A DNA stretch of 64,000 nt from positions 225,360-289,359 of the forward strand of contig NZ_VSJK01000008.1 of assembly GCF_008085915.1 (NCBI RefSeq). Reading direction: 5' to 3'. Below, piece after piece: positions 25,672-34,132 of the stretch (the first letter of the stretch is position 1; each line of letters starts with the position of its first letter). Source of the DNA: Oceaniovalibus sp. ACAM 378 (GTDB lineage Bacteria > Pseudomonadota > Alphaproteobacteria > Rhodobacterales > Rhodobacteraceae). Under the pieces are notes generated by a model that was given only the letters and a program-made list of their open reading frames with translations, had not been told where the DNA came from and did no database searches. The position numbers were made by a program, and so were the translations under genes.

Positions 25672-26859
25672 TCAACGGGCGAGCAGCCGCATTCCGCTTT
25701 CCAAGCCGGCCAGCGTCATCGGCACCATGCGGTCGGGGCCGAAAATCTGGCGGATCATGGCGATCGTCTGGGTATAATCCCAGTATTGCTCGGCGACCGG
25801 ATTGATCCACAGGTGATCGGGCCATTGATCGCGGGCGCGTTCCAGCCAGGTCTGGCCGGGCTCGGGGTTCATATGTTCGTTCGCGCCGCCAGGATAGACC
25901 AGTTCATAGGGCGACATCGACGCATCACCGACAAAAATGCATTTCCAGTCCGGCCCATAGGTGCGCAGAATATCCCATGTGGGGGTCTGCGCGTTCCAGC
26001 GGCGGGCGTTGTCGCGCCACACGCCTTCGTACAGGCAGTTGTGGAAATAGAAATGTTTCAGCGATTTCAACTCTGTACGCGCGGCAGAAAACAATTCTTG
26101 CACCACTTTGACATGGTCGTCCATTGACCCGCCAATATCGAGAAACAACAGCACTTTGACCGCGTTGCGTCGCTCGGGGCGAGTTTTCACGTCAAGCCAA
26201 CCCTGTTCGGCGGTGGCGCGGATTGTCCCGCCCATGTCGAGTTCTTCGGTCGCGCCGTCGCGGGCCCATTTGCGCAGCCGTTTCAGCGCGACCTTGATGT
26301 TGCGCGTGCCCAGTTCGACGGAATCGTCGAGATTGCGGAATTCGCGCCGGTCCCAGACCTTGACCGCGCGCCGGTGGCGGCTTTCGTCCTGTCCGATCCG
26401 AACGCCTTCGGGGTTGTAGCCATAGGCGCCAAAGGGCGAGGTTCCGGCGGTGCCGATCCATTTGTTGCCGCCCTGATGCCGGTCCTTTTGTTCTTTCAGG
26501 CGCTGTTTCAGCGTCTCCATCAGCGCATCGAACCCGCCCAATGCCTCGATCTCGGCCTTCTCGACGTCGCTCAGGTGTTTTTCGGCCAGTTTGCGCAACC
26601 AGTCTTCGGGCAGGTCCAGTGCCTTGGCCACCTGTTCGGGAGTGATTTCTTCCAGCCCCTGAAAACTGGCGGCGAAGGCACGGTCGAAACGGTCGATATG
26701 GCGTTCATCCTTCACCATGATCGCGCGGGCGAGGTAGTAGAACCCATCGGCGTCATACATCGCCAGCCCGGCTTTCAGGGCTTCGAGAAACGCCAGAAAC
26801 TCACGCAGCGAGACGGGAACCCGGTGCGTTCGCAACTGATCGAAAAACGGCAGAAACAT
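25672..26859 (-). CDS. CoxE-type VWA-domain protein
   Basis: The 395-residue cytoplasmic protein has a helical N-terminal half with an SFQGLEEIT segment and a von Willebrand A domain from about 233, with the metal-site motif Asp241-x-Gly-x-Ser245 (FLDIGGSMDD). It matches the CoxE-like VWA partners of MoxR ATPases (COG3552/3825 type). MoxR-VWA pairs act as chaperones inserting metals or maturing enzymes. Its ATG overlaps the stop of the 54-codon gene by one base (TGATG), so translation is coupled. The MoxR gene is at the start of the same operon. Confidence 0.87.
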   Translation of the reverse strand: MFLPFFDQLRTHRVPVSLREFLAFLEALKAGLAMYDADGFYYLARAIMVKDERHIDRFDRAFAASFQGLEEITPEQVAKALDLPEDWLRKLAEKHLSDVEKAEIEALGGFDALMETLKQRLKEQKDRHQGGNKWIGTAGTSPFGAYGYNPEGVRIGQDESRHRRAVKVWDRREFRNLDDSVELGTRNIKVALKRLRKWARDGATEELDMGGTIRATAEQGWLDVKTRPERRNAVKVLLFLDIGGSMDDHVKVVQELFSAARTELKSLKHFYFHNCLYEGVWRDNARRWNAQTPTWDILRTYGPDWKCIFVGDASMSPYELVYPGGANEHMNPEPGQTWLERARDQWPDHLWINPVAEQYWDYTQTIAMIRQIFGPDRMVPMTLAGLESGMRLLAR

Positions 26860-27023
26860 CAGATGGCGCGGGCCAGCACGATCGAGACGAAAAGACCGAT
26901 GAGCGCGCCCAAGATCGCCAGTGCTCCGGCATATTGCGCCATATCAAGCCGCCTGCCGCCTCTGCGACGGGCGAGCAACGCGCCCCAAAGCGCACCGATC
27001 ACGGAAAAGCCAAGTATGATCAT
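26859..27023 (-). CDS. 54-residue hydrophobic membrane protein
   Basis: A short gene with strong context. ATG 27023 sits inside ATGA shared with the stop of the DUF2927 gene, its TGA at 26861-26859 overlaps the start of the VWA gene, and AGAGGA precedes it. The product opens MIILGFSVIGALWGALLARR, has a basic stretch RRGGRRL, then a second hydrophobic helix (YAGALAILGALIGLFVSIVL). Two helices with an intervening basic loop predict an inner-membrane hairpin. No family recognised. Conserved overlap at both ends argues strongly that it is translated. Confidence 0.75.
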   Translation of the reverse strand: MIILGFSVIGALWGALLARRRGGRRLDMAQYAGALAILGALIGLFVSIVLARAI

Positions 27024-28396
27024 GATGCGTGTCCTCTGCGTAGTGGGTTAAGTGCCCCGATCTCCGAGGCGCGCTTGCGTACCTCATCATCGGGTCCAAA
27101 GCCATAGCGCGCCCAGCCAAGACTTTCGCGCTGTAATTCTGCCGCTTCAGCCGTGCGGCCCAGCAGCAATAGCGCCTCGACCTTGACCAGCAGAAGGCTG
27201 GCCAGAAGGGCGGCGTTTTCGGCCTGCCGCACGGCGGGCACATTGGCGTCGACGATTTTTATCGCCACTTCGGCCTGACCGCCCGAAAGGGAAAAGGCGG
27301 CCAGCTGCATGGCGACATGTGCCGCATGGACCGCTGTCAGCGGATCGGCGGCATAGATTGCGCCGGCCTGAAGGAAAGACGACAGCGCCAATGCCGGTTC
27401 CCGCCCCAGAGACAGACGGCCAAGCGCAAACAGCGAAAACGCCAGCCGGTTGTCGTTCCAGTTGCCCGCACGGGCCAGTGTGACGGCGCGTTTCGCTGCG
27501 GCCTGACGGCGTGACAAGACAGTGCGCGCACCAAGCGCGGTTTCGATTTCATTGATCCATTCGCGGCTGGTGACCGGGCGCGGGGTGTCGCTGCCGCCCC
27601 TGCCGCCGGGGTTCAGACGGTTCAGAAGGGCGGGGAGGCGGCCCGCGACTTCTTCGCGGCTCATTCCCGATTGCAGTTCCGGCGCATAGGTGGCGCGCAG
27701 GATCAGCATGTCGAACCCCGTCAGGACGGTGTGAAAGTTGTCATCGTTGAACACCGAATCCGACAGGTGATACATATCGTTCAGCGGGCCAAGCGCCTGA
27801 GCAAGCTCTTCGTGCAGGCAGTCGCGTATTTCCTGCGGCGGTACATCCGAGGGCATGAACACCGACAGTTTTTCGCGGACCTTCAGGGTGGTCCAATCGG
27901 TCTGCGCGGTGCGGCGGTTGCGTTTGAAATCGGCCCAGCCGGTGACGCGGGGCACGACGAAACAGGCGGCCTGTGGCACGGCGCGCTGCAATTCGCGGCG
28001 CGGCACGGTTTCGATGGTGATCGATGCCGGCTCGTCCGCGTCGGTGCGGCGGATGTCGATGCCGGCCTCGCGCCGGAAGCGTTCGATCAGGCGGTCAAGA
28101 TCGGTGATCATCGATGGCGGAGCCTCGCCGGTGACGCGGACCGTGATCGGGGCTTCGAACCGGGTAAGGACGGGCAGGGGGCGACCGCTTTCCAGCGAAA
28201 AGGACAGGTCGAGGAAATCACGGGCAATCGAGGCATTCGACCGCGTGGTGATGGCGGTGACGGGGCCGGAAAAGACCCGCATGGGCGGCAATTCAATGGC
28301 TGTATCGCGTTGATTGGCAGGTTCGGTGACCGGGGCGCAGGCGACGAGCACCAGCAGAGCAAGCGTGCGGGCCAGTATCTTGGCGGCTGAGGTCAT
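27020..28396 (-). CDS. DUF2927 domain-containing lipoprotein
   Basis: The 458-residue product has a lipoprotein signal (LALLVLVAC lipobox, Cys about 20) and a DUF2927 domain (about 45-290), including ITVRVTGEAPPSMITDLDRL, ACFVVPRVTGWADFKRNRR and CLHEELAQALGPLNDMYHLSDSVFNDD. The HEELAQALG segment is a zincin-like HE-x-x-A pattern that may be a degenerate or real peptidase site. A helical-repeat C-terminal half follows (TPR-like). It overlaps GNAT upstream and the 54-codon gene downstream by 4 bases each. Function unknown; probably outer-membrane or periplasmic. Confidence 0.85.
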   Translation of the reverse strand: MTSAAKILARTLALLVLVACAPVTEPANQRDTAIELPPMRVFSGPVTAITTRSNASIARDFLDLSFSLESGRPLPVLTRFEAPITVRVTGEAPPSMITDLDRLIERFRREAGIDIRRTDADEPASITIETVPRRELQRAVPQAACFVVPRVTGWADFKRNRRTAQTDWTTLKVREKLSVFMPSDVPPQEIRDCLHEELAQALGPLNDMYHLSDSVFNDDNFHTVLTGFDMLILRATYAPELQSGMSREEVAGRLPALLNRLNPGGRGGSDTPRPVTSREWINEIETALGARTVLSRRQAAAKRAVTLARAGNWNDNRLAFSLFALGRLSLGREPALALSSFLQAGAIYAADPLTAVHAAHVAMQLAAFSLSGGQAEVAIKIVDANVPAVRQAENAALLASLLLVKVEALLLLGRTAEAAELQRESLGWARYGFGPDDEVRKRASEIGALNPLRRGHAS

Positions 28397-28836
28397 GTTC
28401 GATTGTACCGGATGAACTGGGATGCCTTGCCGATCCGGTCGTAAAGCCTGCGCGCCTCTTGGTTGAAATCCTGCGTCAGCCAGTAAACTCCGGGCGCCCC
28501 GGCAGCATCGGCGCGGTCATAGACCGCCTGAATCAGCGCCCGCCCGACTCCTTTGCCCCGCACATCGGCGTCGGCATAGAGATCCTGAAGATAGCAGACG
28601 TTTTCCACCTTCCAGGCATGACGGTGAAACAGATAGTGGGTCAGCCCCACAGCACGTCCTTCATGTTCGGCAATCAATCCGCTGAAATCCTGTGGATCAT
28701 CGCCCAGCAGCCGCGCAAACGTGCTGTCATAGACTGCGGCGGGAACCGAAGTGCCATAGAATTCCAGATAGGCCGTCCACAGCCGGTCCCATTCGGGGCG
28801 GTCATCGGCGGTCAGGGGGCGGACGGTTGGGGTCAT
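28393..28836 (-). CDS. GNAT-family N-acetyltransferase
   Basis: 147 residues with the acetyl-CoA pyrophosphate loop Arg93-Gly-Lys-Gly-Val-Gly-Arg in ADVRGKGVGRALI, preceded by the strand CYLQDLYADAD. A single-domain GNAT with an unknown acceptor amine. ATG 28836 overlaps the stop of the AEC transporter gene by 4 bases, and its own stop overlaps the DUF2927 ATG by 4 bases. The frame happens to stay open far upstream, but only this start gives a GNAT domain. Confidence 0.87.
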   Translation of the reverse strand: MTPTVRPLTADDRPEWDRLWTAYLEFYGTSVPAAVYDSTFARLLGDDPQDFSGLIAEHEGRAVGLTHYLFHRHAWKVENVCYLQDLYADADVRGKGVGRALIQAVYDRADAAGAPGVYWLTQDFNQEARRLYDRIGKASQFIRYNRT

Positions 28837-29732
28837 GCGAGATAGGCCAGGGATATGAGGGACAGGAGGCTGGTCCAGATGATAACCGGCGCGATGATGT
28901 CGGTACGCACGTTGTAAAGCATCGCCAGCGAGAATGCCATGGCACCCGAGGGCCCGGCCGCGGTCAGAAGGAACATGTCGCGCCAGGGGTTGGCCGGAGA
29001 AACGGTGGCGAAGGCCAAAAGAACCAGCACAGGAAAAGCCAGCAATTTCAGCGCAGAGAACGCGATGATCGCGGGCGTTGGCTTGACGGCATGGCTTGAG
29101 AGTATGACCCCCAGCGCAAACAGCGTCAGCGGCGCCGCGCCGGCTCCTGCGAATTGCGCCGCAGTCAGGATCGGCGCGGGCACGGCAAGACCGGCGATAT
29201 TGACCGCCAGCCCCAGCAGGATCGACAGGATCACCGGGTTGGCGGCGATACGTTTTACCACCACGCGGGTGTCGCCCCGGCCTGCCATCAGCTCGAGCGA
29301 GACAATGAAAAAGGCACAGGTGATGGCGGAGTCCCATGCGACGATGGCGGTGATCGGCAGGCTGGGCCCCTCGCCATACAGAAGTGCGGCGATCTGCCAG
29401 ATATAGAACAGGGTGTTGATGAATATGACCGCCATGCCCAGCAGCCAGGATTCCACATGGGCGCGGTGAAACACCAGACGCGCGAGACCATAGGTGACGG
29501 CAAAAACGGCGATCTGGCAGCCGACCCAGATCGACATCGCGCCAGAGTTCCAAGTGGCGAGATCGATCCGGGTGATCAGCGGAAAGACCAGCGCGGGTTG
29601 CAGCACAAGAAACGCGATCCGGTTCAGGGCGCGCGCCTCGTCCGTTGTGGCCTTGCCGGTGCGACCCATGGCAAAGCCAAGCGCCAGCATGAAGAAGACC
29701 GGCAGGATATTGTAAGTCAGAATGTGGAGCAT
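28833..29732 (-). CDS. AEC-family (auxin efflux carrier-type) transporter
   Basis: 299 residues, about ten membrane helices in two five-helix halves, opening MLHILTYNILPVFFMLALGF. The Asn-Pro segment AANPVILSILLGL and the later PLTLFALGVILSS, PWRDMFLLTAAGPSGAMAFS match the AEC family (MdcF, YfdV). Members export or exchange organic acids, including malonate. The 4-base overlap with the acetyltransferase gene suggests the two proteins share a substrate, or only an operon. Its ribosome site is weak. Confidence 0.87.
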   Translation of the reverse strand: MLHILTYNILPVFFMLALGFAMGRTGKATTDEARALNRIAFLVLQPALVFPLITRIDLATWNSGAMSIWVGCQIAVFAVTYGLARLVFHRAHVESWLLGMAVIFINTLFYIWQIAALLYGEGPSLPITAIVAWDSAITCAFFIVSLELMAGRGDTRVVVKRIAANPVILSILLGLAVNIAGLAVPAPILTAAQFAGAGAAPLTLFALGVILSSHAVKPTPAIIAFSALKLLAFPVLVLLAFATVSPANPWRDMFLLTAAGPSGAMAFSLAMLYNVRTDIIAPVIIWTSLLSLISLAYLA

Positions 29733-29811
29733 CAGCGGGCAGGATGCCGATCACCCCGGCTGACCGGCGATGCCGGCCAGCGGCCCGCCCGCCATCCATA
29801 CCCGGGAAATG

Positions 29812-30651
29812 TCACCTCCTGCCGCGCGTCATGAAGGCCAGCCGTTCGAAAAGTTGCACATCCTGTTCGTTCTTCAACAGCGCACCATGCAGTTTCGGCA
29901 GGGAATCCCGGGCGTCGCGTTGCAGATCTGTGGCCGTCAGATCCTCGGCCAGCAGCAGTTTCAGCCAGTCCAGAACCTCGGAGGTCGAGGGTTTCTTCTT
30001 CAGCCCCGGCGTGTCGCGCAGCTCGAAAAACTGGGTCAGGGCTGCACTCAGCAGGGTGTCCTTGATGCCCGGATGATGGACACGCACGATGGCTTTCAGC
30101 GTCTCGGGATCGGGAAACCGGATATAGTGGAAGAAACAGCGGCGCAGGAACGCATCGGGCAGTTCCTTTTCGTTGTTCGATGTGATGATCACCACCGGGC
30201 GCTGTCGCGCGGTCACGGTCTGCCCGGTTTCGTAGACGTGGAACTCCATCCGGTCCAGTTCTTGCAGCAGATCGTTGGGGAATTCGATGTCTGCCTTGTC
30301 GACTTCGTCGATCAGCAGGACCACCCGTTCAGGCGCATCGAACGCCTGCCACAGCTTGCCTTTGCGGATATAGTTGCCGACGTCGTGCACCCGCTGTTCG
30401 CCCAGTTGGCTGTCGCGCAGACGGGACACGGCGTCGTATTCATACAGCCCCTGCTGTGCCCGGGTGGTCGATTTGATGTGCCATTCGATCATCGGCATGT
30501 TGAGCGCCTCGGCCACCTGACGCGCCAGTTCGGTCTTGCCGGTGCCCGGTTCGCCCTTGACCAGCAGCGGGCGTTCCAGCGTGATTGCGGCATTGACGGC
30601 AATGGTCAGGTCGTCGGTTGCCACATAGGCATCGGTCCCGGTAAATTTCAT
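29812..30651 (-). CDS. MoxR-family AAA ATPase
   Basis: 279 residues with Walker A GEPGTGKT at 33-40, Walker B VVLLIDEVDKAD near 105-116 and sensor 1 IITSNNEKELPDAFLRRC. It is a hexameric AAA chaperone of the MoxR type, which works with a VWA protein to activate or load metal into target enzymes. The partner VWA gene is in the same direction 3 kb downstream, with five genes between. ATG 30651 starts the conserved N terminus and AGAGG lies upstream; ATG 30684 would add 11 residues. It heads the leftward operon and is divergent from dksA. Confidence 0.9.
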   Translation of the reverse strand: MKFTGTDAYVATDDLTIAVNAAITLERPLLVKGEPGTGKTELARQVAEALNMPMIEWHIKSTTRAQQGLYEYDAVSRLRDSQLGEQRVHDVGNYIRKGKLWQAFDAPERVVLLIDEVDKADIEFPNDLLQELDRMEFHVYETGQTVTARQRPVVIITSNNEKELPDAFLRRCFFHYIRFPDPETLKAIVRVHHPGIKDTLLSAALTQFFELRDTPGLKKKPSTSEVLDWLKLLLAEDLTATDLQRDARDSLPKLHGALLKNEQDVQLFERLAFMTRGRR

Positions 30652-30844
30652 GGTAGTATCAAACCTCTGTGGGGCACTGTTCACACCTGCGAAACGGTGC
30701 GGTCACAATGCATCATGGCGAGGGCGAACCCTAGTGACAAGCGCGCGATGTTCGGATATTTGACCGCCAAAGGGAGTAGTTCATGTCAGAGGTTTTTTCC
30801 TCATTGGACGCTAGGCAGCTCCCGGTCGACGAAAGGGAGAAAAT

Positions 30845-31267
30845 ATGAAGGTAGATGCCTTTCTGCCCGAACATTACCGACCGGCCGAGGGTGAACCGTT
30901 CATGAACGAGCGCCAGGTCGAATATTTCCGCCGCAAGTTGTTGTCCTGGAAATCTGATTTGATGGATGATTCCAAAAGCACAGTGCAGGGAATGAAGGAC
31001 GGCACCCGCAACATTCCTGATGTGGCTGACCGTGCATCCGAAGAAACCGACCGCGCGCTTGAACTGCGCACCCGCGACCGTCAGCGCAAGCTGGTCGGCA
31101 AGATCGATTCGGCCCTGCGCCGGATCGACGAGGGCGAGTATGGATACTGCGAAGCTTCGGGCGAGCCGATTTCGCTGAAGCGATTGGATGCCCGGCCCAT
31201 CGCCACCATGACCCTTGAGGCCCAGGAGCGGCACGAGCGGCGTGAGAAGGTGCACCGCGACGATTGA
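30845..31267 (+). CDS. dksA: RNA polymerase-binding regulator DksA, single-cysteine type
   Basis: 140 residues with the DksA plan: long coiled coil with tip motif Asp59-x-x-Asp62-x-Ala64 (DVADRAS) and a C-terminal globular part (GYCEASGEPISLKRLDARPI). DksA enters the RNA polymerase secondary channel and, with ppGpp, tunes promoters such as those for rRNA. Three of the four zinc-finger cysteines are missing: only Cys102 remains, and TMTLEAQ stands where the second pair would be. Single-cysteine DksA that works without zinc is known in Rhodobacter. The start follows GAAAGGGAG; an intrinsic terminator follows. Confidence 0.92.
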   Translation: MKVDAFLPEHYRPAEGEPFMNERQVEYFRRKLLSWKSDLMDDSKSTVQGMKDGTRNIPDVADRASEETDRALELRTRDRQRKLVGKIDSALRRIDEGEYGYCEASGEPISLKRLDARPIATMTLEAQERHERREKVHRDD

Positions 31268-31291
31268 TCGGTGCAGCGGATACGAAAATCG

Positions 31292-31323
31292 ACACCGGGG
31301 TCATCATGCCCCGGTGTTTTCGT
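31292..31323 (+). terminator. Rho-independent terminator of dksA
   Basis: ACACCGGGG at 31292-31300 pairs with CCCCGGTGT at 31309-31317 around an 8-base loop, and TTTTCGTTT follows. Flanking CGAAAA/TTTTCG extends the stem. Confidence 0.82.
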
Positions 31324-31336
31324 TTGTGGGGGCAGG

Positions 31337-32497
31337 ATGCGCAACGGCGGCAATCTGAAACATCGTGAAGTGACGGTTCTGGGTGCGGGTATTGGCGGAC
31401 TGGCCACGGCGCTGGCATTGGCGCGACGTGGCGTGTCTGTGCGGATATTCGAGCAGGCACAGGAGATCGGCGCCTTTGGTGCGGGATTGCAGATCAGCCC
31501 GAATGGTATGGCCGTGCTGCGTGCTGTGGGAGTGGAGCGGGAGATATTGGAACGCTCGGGTGCCAGCGGCGCAGTGGTGCTGCGCAGCGGAGCGTCCGGG
31601 CGGGTGGCATTGCGGATGGCTTTGCCCGAAGGATTCCGCCTGATTCACCGGGCCGATCTGGTGTCGGTGCTGGCTGCTGCGGCTGTGGCAGCGGGCGTTG
31701 AAATTGTCACCGGCTGTCGTGCAACCGGCATCACCGGCGGGCGGGACGTGGCCGACGTTTCCTTTGACGATGGGACGGACCGGAGTTGCGAACTGCTGAT
31801 TGGCGCTGATGGGGTTCGGTCGGTCCTGCGCGCCGAAATCGCGCCCTCGCAGCCGTTTTTCACCGGACAGGTGGCCTGGCGGGCGACGGTGCCCGACACG
31901 TCTGGTTTGCCCTGCGAAGCCGATGTCTTCATGGGGGCGGGGCGGCATCTGGTGCGCTATCCGCTGCCGGCGCGGGGGCTGATCAACCTTGTGGGGGTCG
32001 AGGAACGCACTGAATGGGCCGAAGAAAGCTGGACCGCGTCAGGCGCGCCCACAGACTTTCAGGCGGGGTTCTCGGGCTTTTGCCCCGAAGTGCGCGAAGT
32101 TGTGGAGCGTGTGGATCAGGTGCGCCTGTGGGGGTTGTTCCGCCATCCGGTGGCGCCTCTGTGGCACCGGGGCGTTGCCGCGTTGGTCGGGGATGCGGCG
32201 CATCCGACGCTACCGTTTTTGGCGCAGGGGGCCAATCTCGCGCTGGAGGATGCATTCGTGCTGGCCGATTGCCTGTCCGACCGTCCGCCGCCCGCCGCAT
32301 TCCGGCTGTATCAGCAGCGGCGGCGTGACCGGGTGGTGCGGGCGATCACGGCGGCCAACGGGAACGCGCGGAATTATCATCTGGGTGGGGCGCAACGGCT
32401 GGTGGCCCATGCCGGGCTGCGTGCGATTTCTGCTGTCGCACCGGCGCTGATGCTGCGCCGGTTTGACTGGCTTTATGGGCATGACGTCACGGCGTGA
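31337..32497 (+). CDS. FAD-dependent monooxygenase (salicylate hydroxylase-like)
   Basis: 386 residues with an N-terminal FAD-binding GAGIGG at 16-21 (TVLGAGIGGLATALALARRG) and the class A flavoprotein monooxygenase motif GDAAHPTLPFLAQGANLALED that contacts FAD and NAD(P)H. Enzymes of this group hydroxylate aromatic acids such as salicylate or 3-hydroxybenzoate; the true substrate is not shown. No ring-cleavage genes are close. It starts 13 bases after the dksA terminator and may have its own promoter; a GGGGG stretch serves as a ribosome site. It is convergent with tpiA. Confidence 0.85.
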   Translation: MRNGGNLKHREVTVLGAGIGGLATALALARRGVSVRIFEQAQEIGAFGAGLQISPNGMAVLRAVGVEREILERSGASGAVVLRSGASGRVALRMALPEGFRLIHRADLVSVLAAAAVAAGVEIVTGCRATGITGGRDVADVSFDDGTDRSCELLIGADGVRSVLRAEIAPSQPFFTGQVAWRATVPDTSGLPCEADVFMGAGRHLVRYPLPARGLINLVGVEERTEWAEESWTASGAPTDFQAGFSGFCPEVREVVERVDQVRLWGLFRHPVAPLWHRGVAALVGDAAHPTLPFLAQGANLALEDAFVLADCLSDRPPPAAFRLYQQRRRDRVVRAITAANGNARNYHLGGAQRLVAHAGLRAISAVAPALMLRRFDWLYGHDVTA

Positions 32498-32515
32498 GGC
32501 CGCCCGCCGTCCGGT

Positions 32516-33268
32516 TCAGGCGTCTGCGAGGGCGGCGATGATGCCGCCGAAATCCGCAGCCTTCAGGGATGCACCACCGACCAACGCACCATCCACGTTG
32601 GAGACGGCGAATATCTCGGACGCATTGGCGGGTTTCACCGAACCGCCATAAAGCAGACGCATGGCCTCGCCTTCGTCCCCAAACCGGGCAACCAGACGGG
32701 CGCGCAGATCGTCGTGCACCTCGGCGATCTGTTCCAGCGTCGGCACCTTGCCCGTGCCAATGGCCCAGATCGGTTCATAGGCGACAACCGTGTTGGCCGC
32801 TGTCGCAGCTTCCGGAACTGATCCGTCCAATTGCCCGCCACAGACCGTCAGGGTTTCACCTGTTTCGCGCTGCGCCAGCGTTTCGCCGATGCAGATTATC
32901 GCGATCAGACCTGCGGCATGGGCGGCCTCGGATTTTGTGCGCACGTCGGCATCGGTTTCGCCATGGTCGGCGCGGCGCTCGGAGTGGCCCGTTATCACAT
33001 GGGACGCGCCTGCATCCGCCAGCATCGCCGCCGACACATCGCCGGTATGGGCACCGCTGACGGCCCCGTGGCAATCCTGTCCGCCGATCAACATATCGCT
33101 GCCTTCTGCCGCAACCGCCATCCGGTGCACCAAAGTGGCGGGCGGGCAGATCAGCACCTGACACCCGGGTTCGGGATGTGCGGCCAAAAGTTGGGCGACC
33201 TCGGACAGGGCGGCGGCGGTACCGTTCATCTTCCAGTTGCCAGCGGCAAGTTTCGGGCGGGTGGGCAT
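32516..33268 (-). CDS. tpiA: Triosephosphate isomerase
   Basis: The 250-residue glycolytic enzyme interconverts dihydroxyacetone phosphate and glyceraldehyde 3-phosphate. Catalytic residues are all present: Asn11-Trp-Lys13, His95 (ITGHSERR) and Glu165 ([12 protein letters not shown]), plus the phosphate loop [15 protein letters not shown] precedes the ATG. It is a single gene between two rightward units. Confidence 0.97.
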   Translation of the reverse strand: MPTRPKLAAGNWKMNGTAAALSEVAQLLAAHPEPGCQVLICPPATLVHRMAVAAEGSDMLIGGQDCHGAVSGAHTGDVSAAMLADAGASHVITGHSERRADHGETDADVRTKSEAAHAAGLIAIICIGETLAQRETGETLTVCGGQLDGSVPEAATAANTVVAYEPIWAIGTGKVPTLEQIAEVHDDLRARLVARFGDEGEAMRLLYGGSVKPANASEIFAVSNVDGALVGGASLKAADFGGIIAALADA

Positions 33269-33414
33269 GGAAGGCTCCTGTTCACATGAGGGATGTCCCC
33301 GTCAGTTAGCCCATGGGGCGACAAAGGGCAAAGGGGTGGCGGTGCGTCGCAGTTGTGATCGCCCCCGGTTTGCGGCATAGGTCTGCAATTGGAATTTAAA
33401 CACGGACCTGCCCG

Positions 33415-34107
33415 ATGGACATGATGTCGACCTTCGTGAAACCCATGCACCCGGAGGGTCGCCGCTTCGTTGCCATCTTTGCCGCGATCACCGTCGTTCT
33501 GTTTATCATTTGGGAGCCGCTAGGCTGGATCGGCGTCGGTCTGACCGTCTGGTGTTACTATTTCTTCCGCGATCCGGTGCGCCAGGTGCCGCAACGTGAA
33601 GGGCTGGTGATCAGCCCCGCCGACGGGATCGTTTCGCTGATCGAACCCGCCGTGCCCCCGACCGAATTGGGCATGGGCCCCGAGCCTTTGACCCGGGTCA
33701 GCGTGTTCATGAATGTGTTCAACTGCCATGTGAACCGCGCGCCGGTGCCGGGGACAGTTGCCGCAGTTGCCTATCGCGCGGGTAAATTTCTGAATGCCTC
33801 GCTGGACAAGGCGAGCGTCGACAACGAGCGTAATTCGCTGGCCATCACCATGGCTGACGGACGGCAGATCGCCGTGGTGCAGATTGCCGGGTTGGTGGCG
33901 CGGCGGATCCTGTGTTTCACCGAACCCAACAGCGTGTTGCGCACCGGGGAACGGTTTGGGCTGATCCGCTTTGGCAGCCGGGTGGACGTTTATCTGCCCG
34001 ATGGCGTTGCGCCGCTGGTGTCGCTGGGGCAGGGCTGTATTGCCGGTGAAACCGTGCTTGCCGATCTGACGGGCAGTGAACCCGCCCGCATGGCGCGGGC
34101 AGTGTGA
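33415..34107 (+). CDS. psd: Phosphatidylserine decarboxylase proenzyme (short form)
   Basis: 230 residues with N-terminal membrane helices (about 17-50) and the conserved core [25 protein letters not shown] and [11 protein letters not shown]. Self-cleavage before Ser188 would create the pyruvoyl group. It turns phosphatidylserine into phosphatidylethanolamine at the inner membrane. This is the short bacterial form, not the 320-residue E. coli form. pssA, which makes its substrate, follows 25 bases downstream in the same unit. Confidence 0.94.
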   Translation: MDMMSTFVKPMHPEGRRFVAIFAAITVVLFIIWEPLGWIGVGLTVWCYYFFRDPVRQVPQREGLVISPADGIVSLIEPAVPPTELGMGPEPLTRVSVFMNVFNCHVNRAPVPGTVAAVAYRAGKFLNASLDKASVDNERNSLAITMADGRQIAVVQIAGLVARRILCFTEPNSVLRTGERFGLIRFGSRVDVYLPDGVAPLVSLGQGCIAGETVLADLTGSEPARMARAV

Positions 34108-34132
34108 CAGGTTGAATGAACGGACCCATGAT

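Noticed and set aside
28393..29799. Leftward 468-residue open frame covering GNAT and the AEC gene region
   Set aside because: Only the last 147 codons encode a protein (GNAT); the upstream part is an out-of-frame reading of the AEC transporter.
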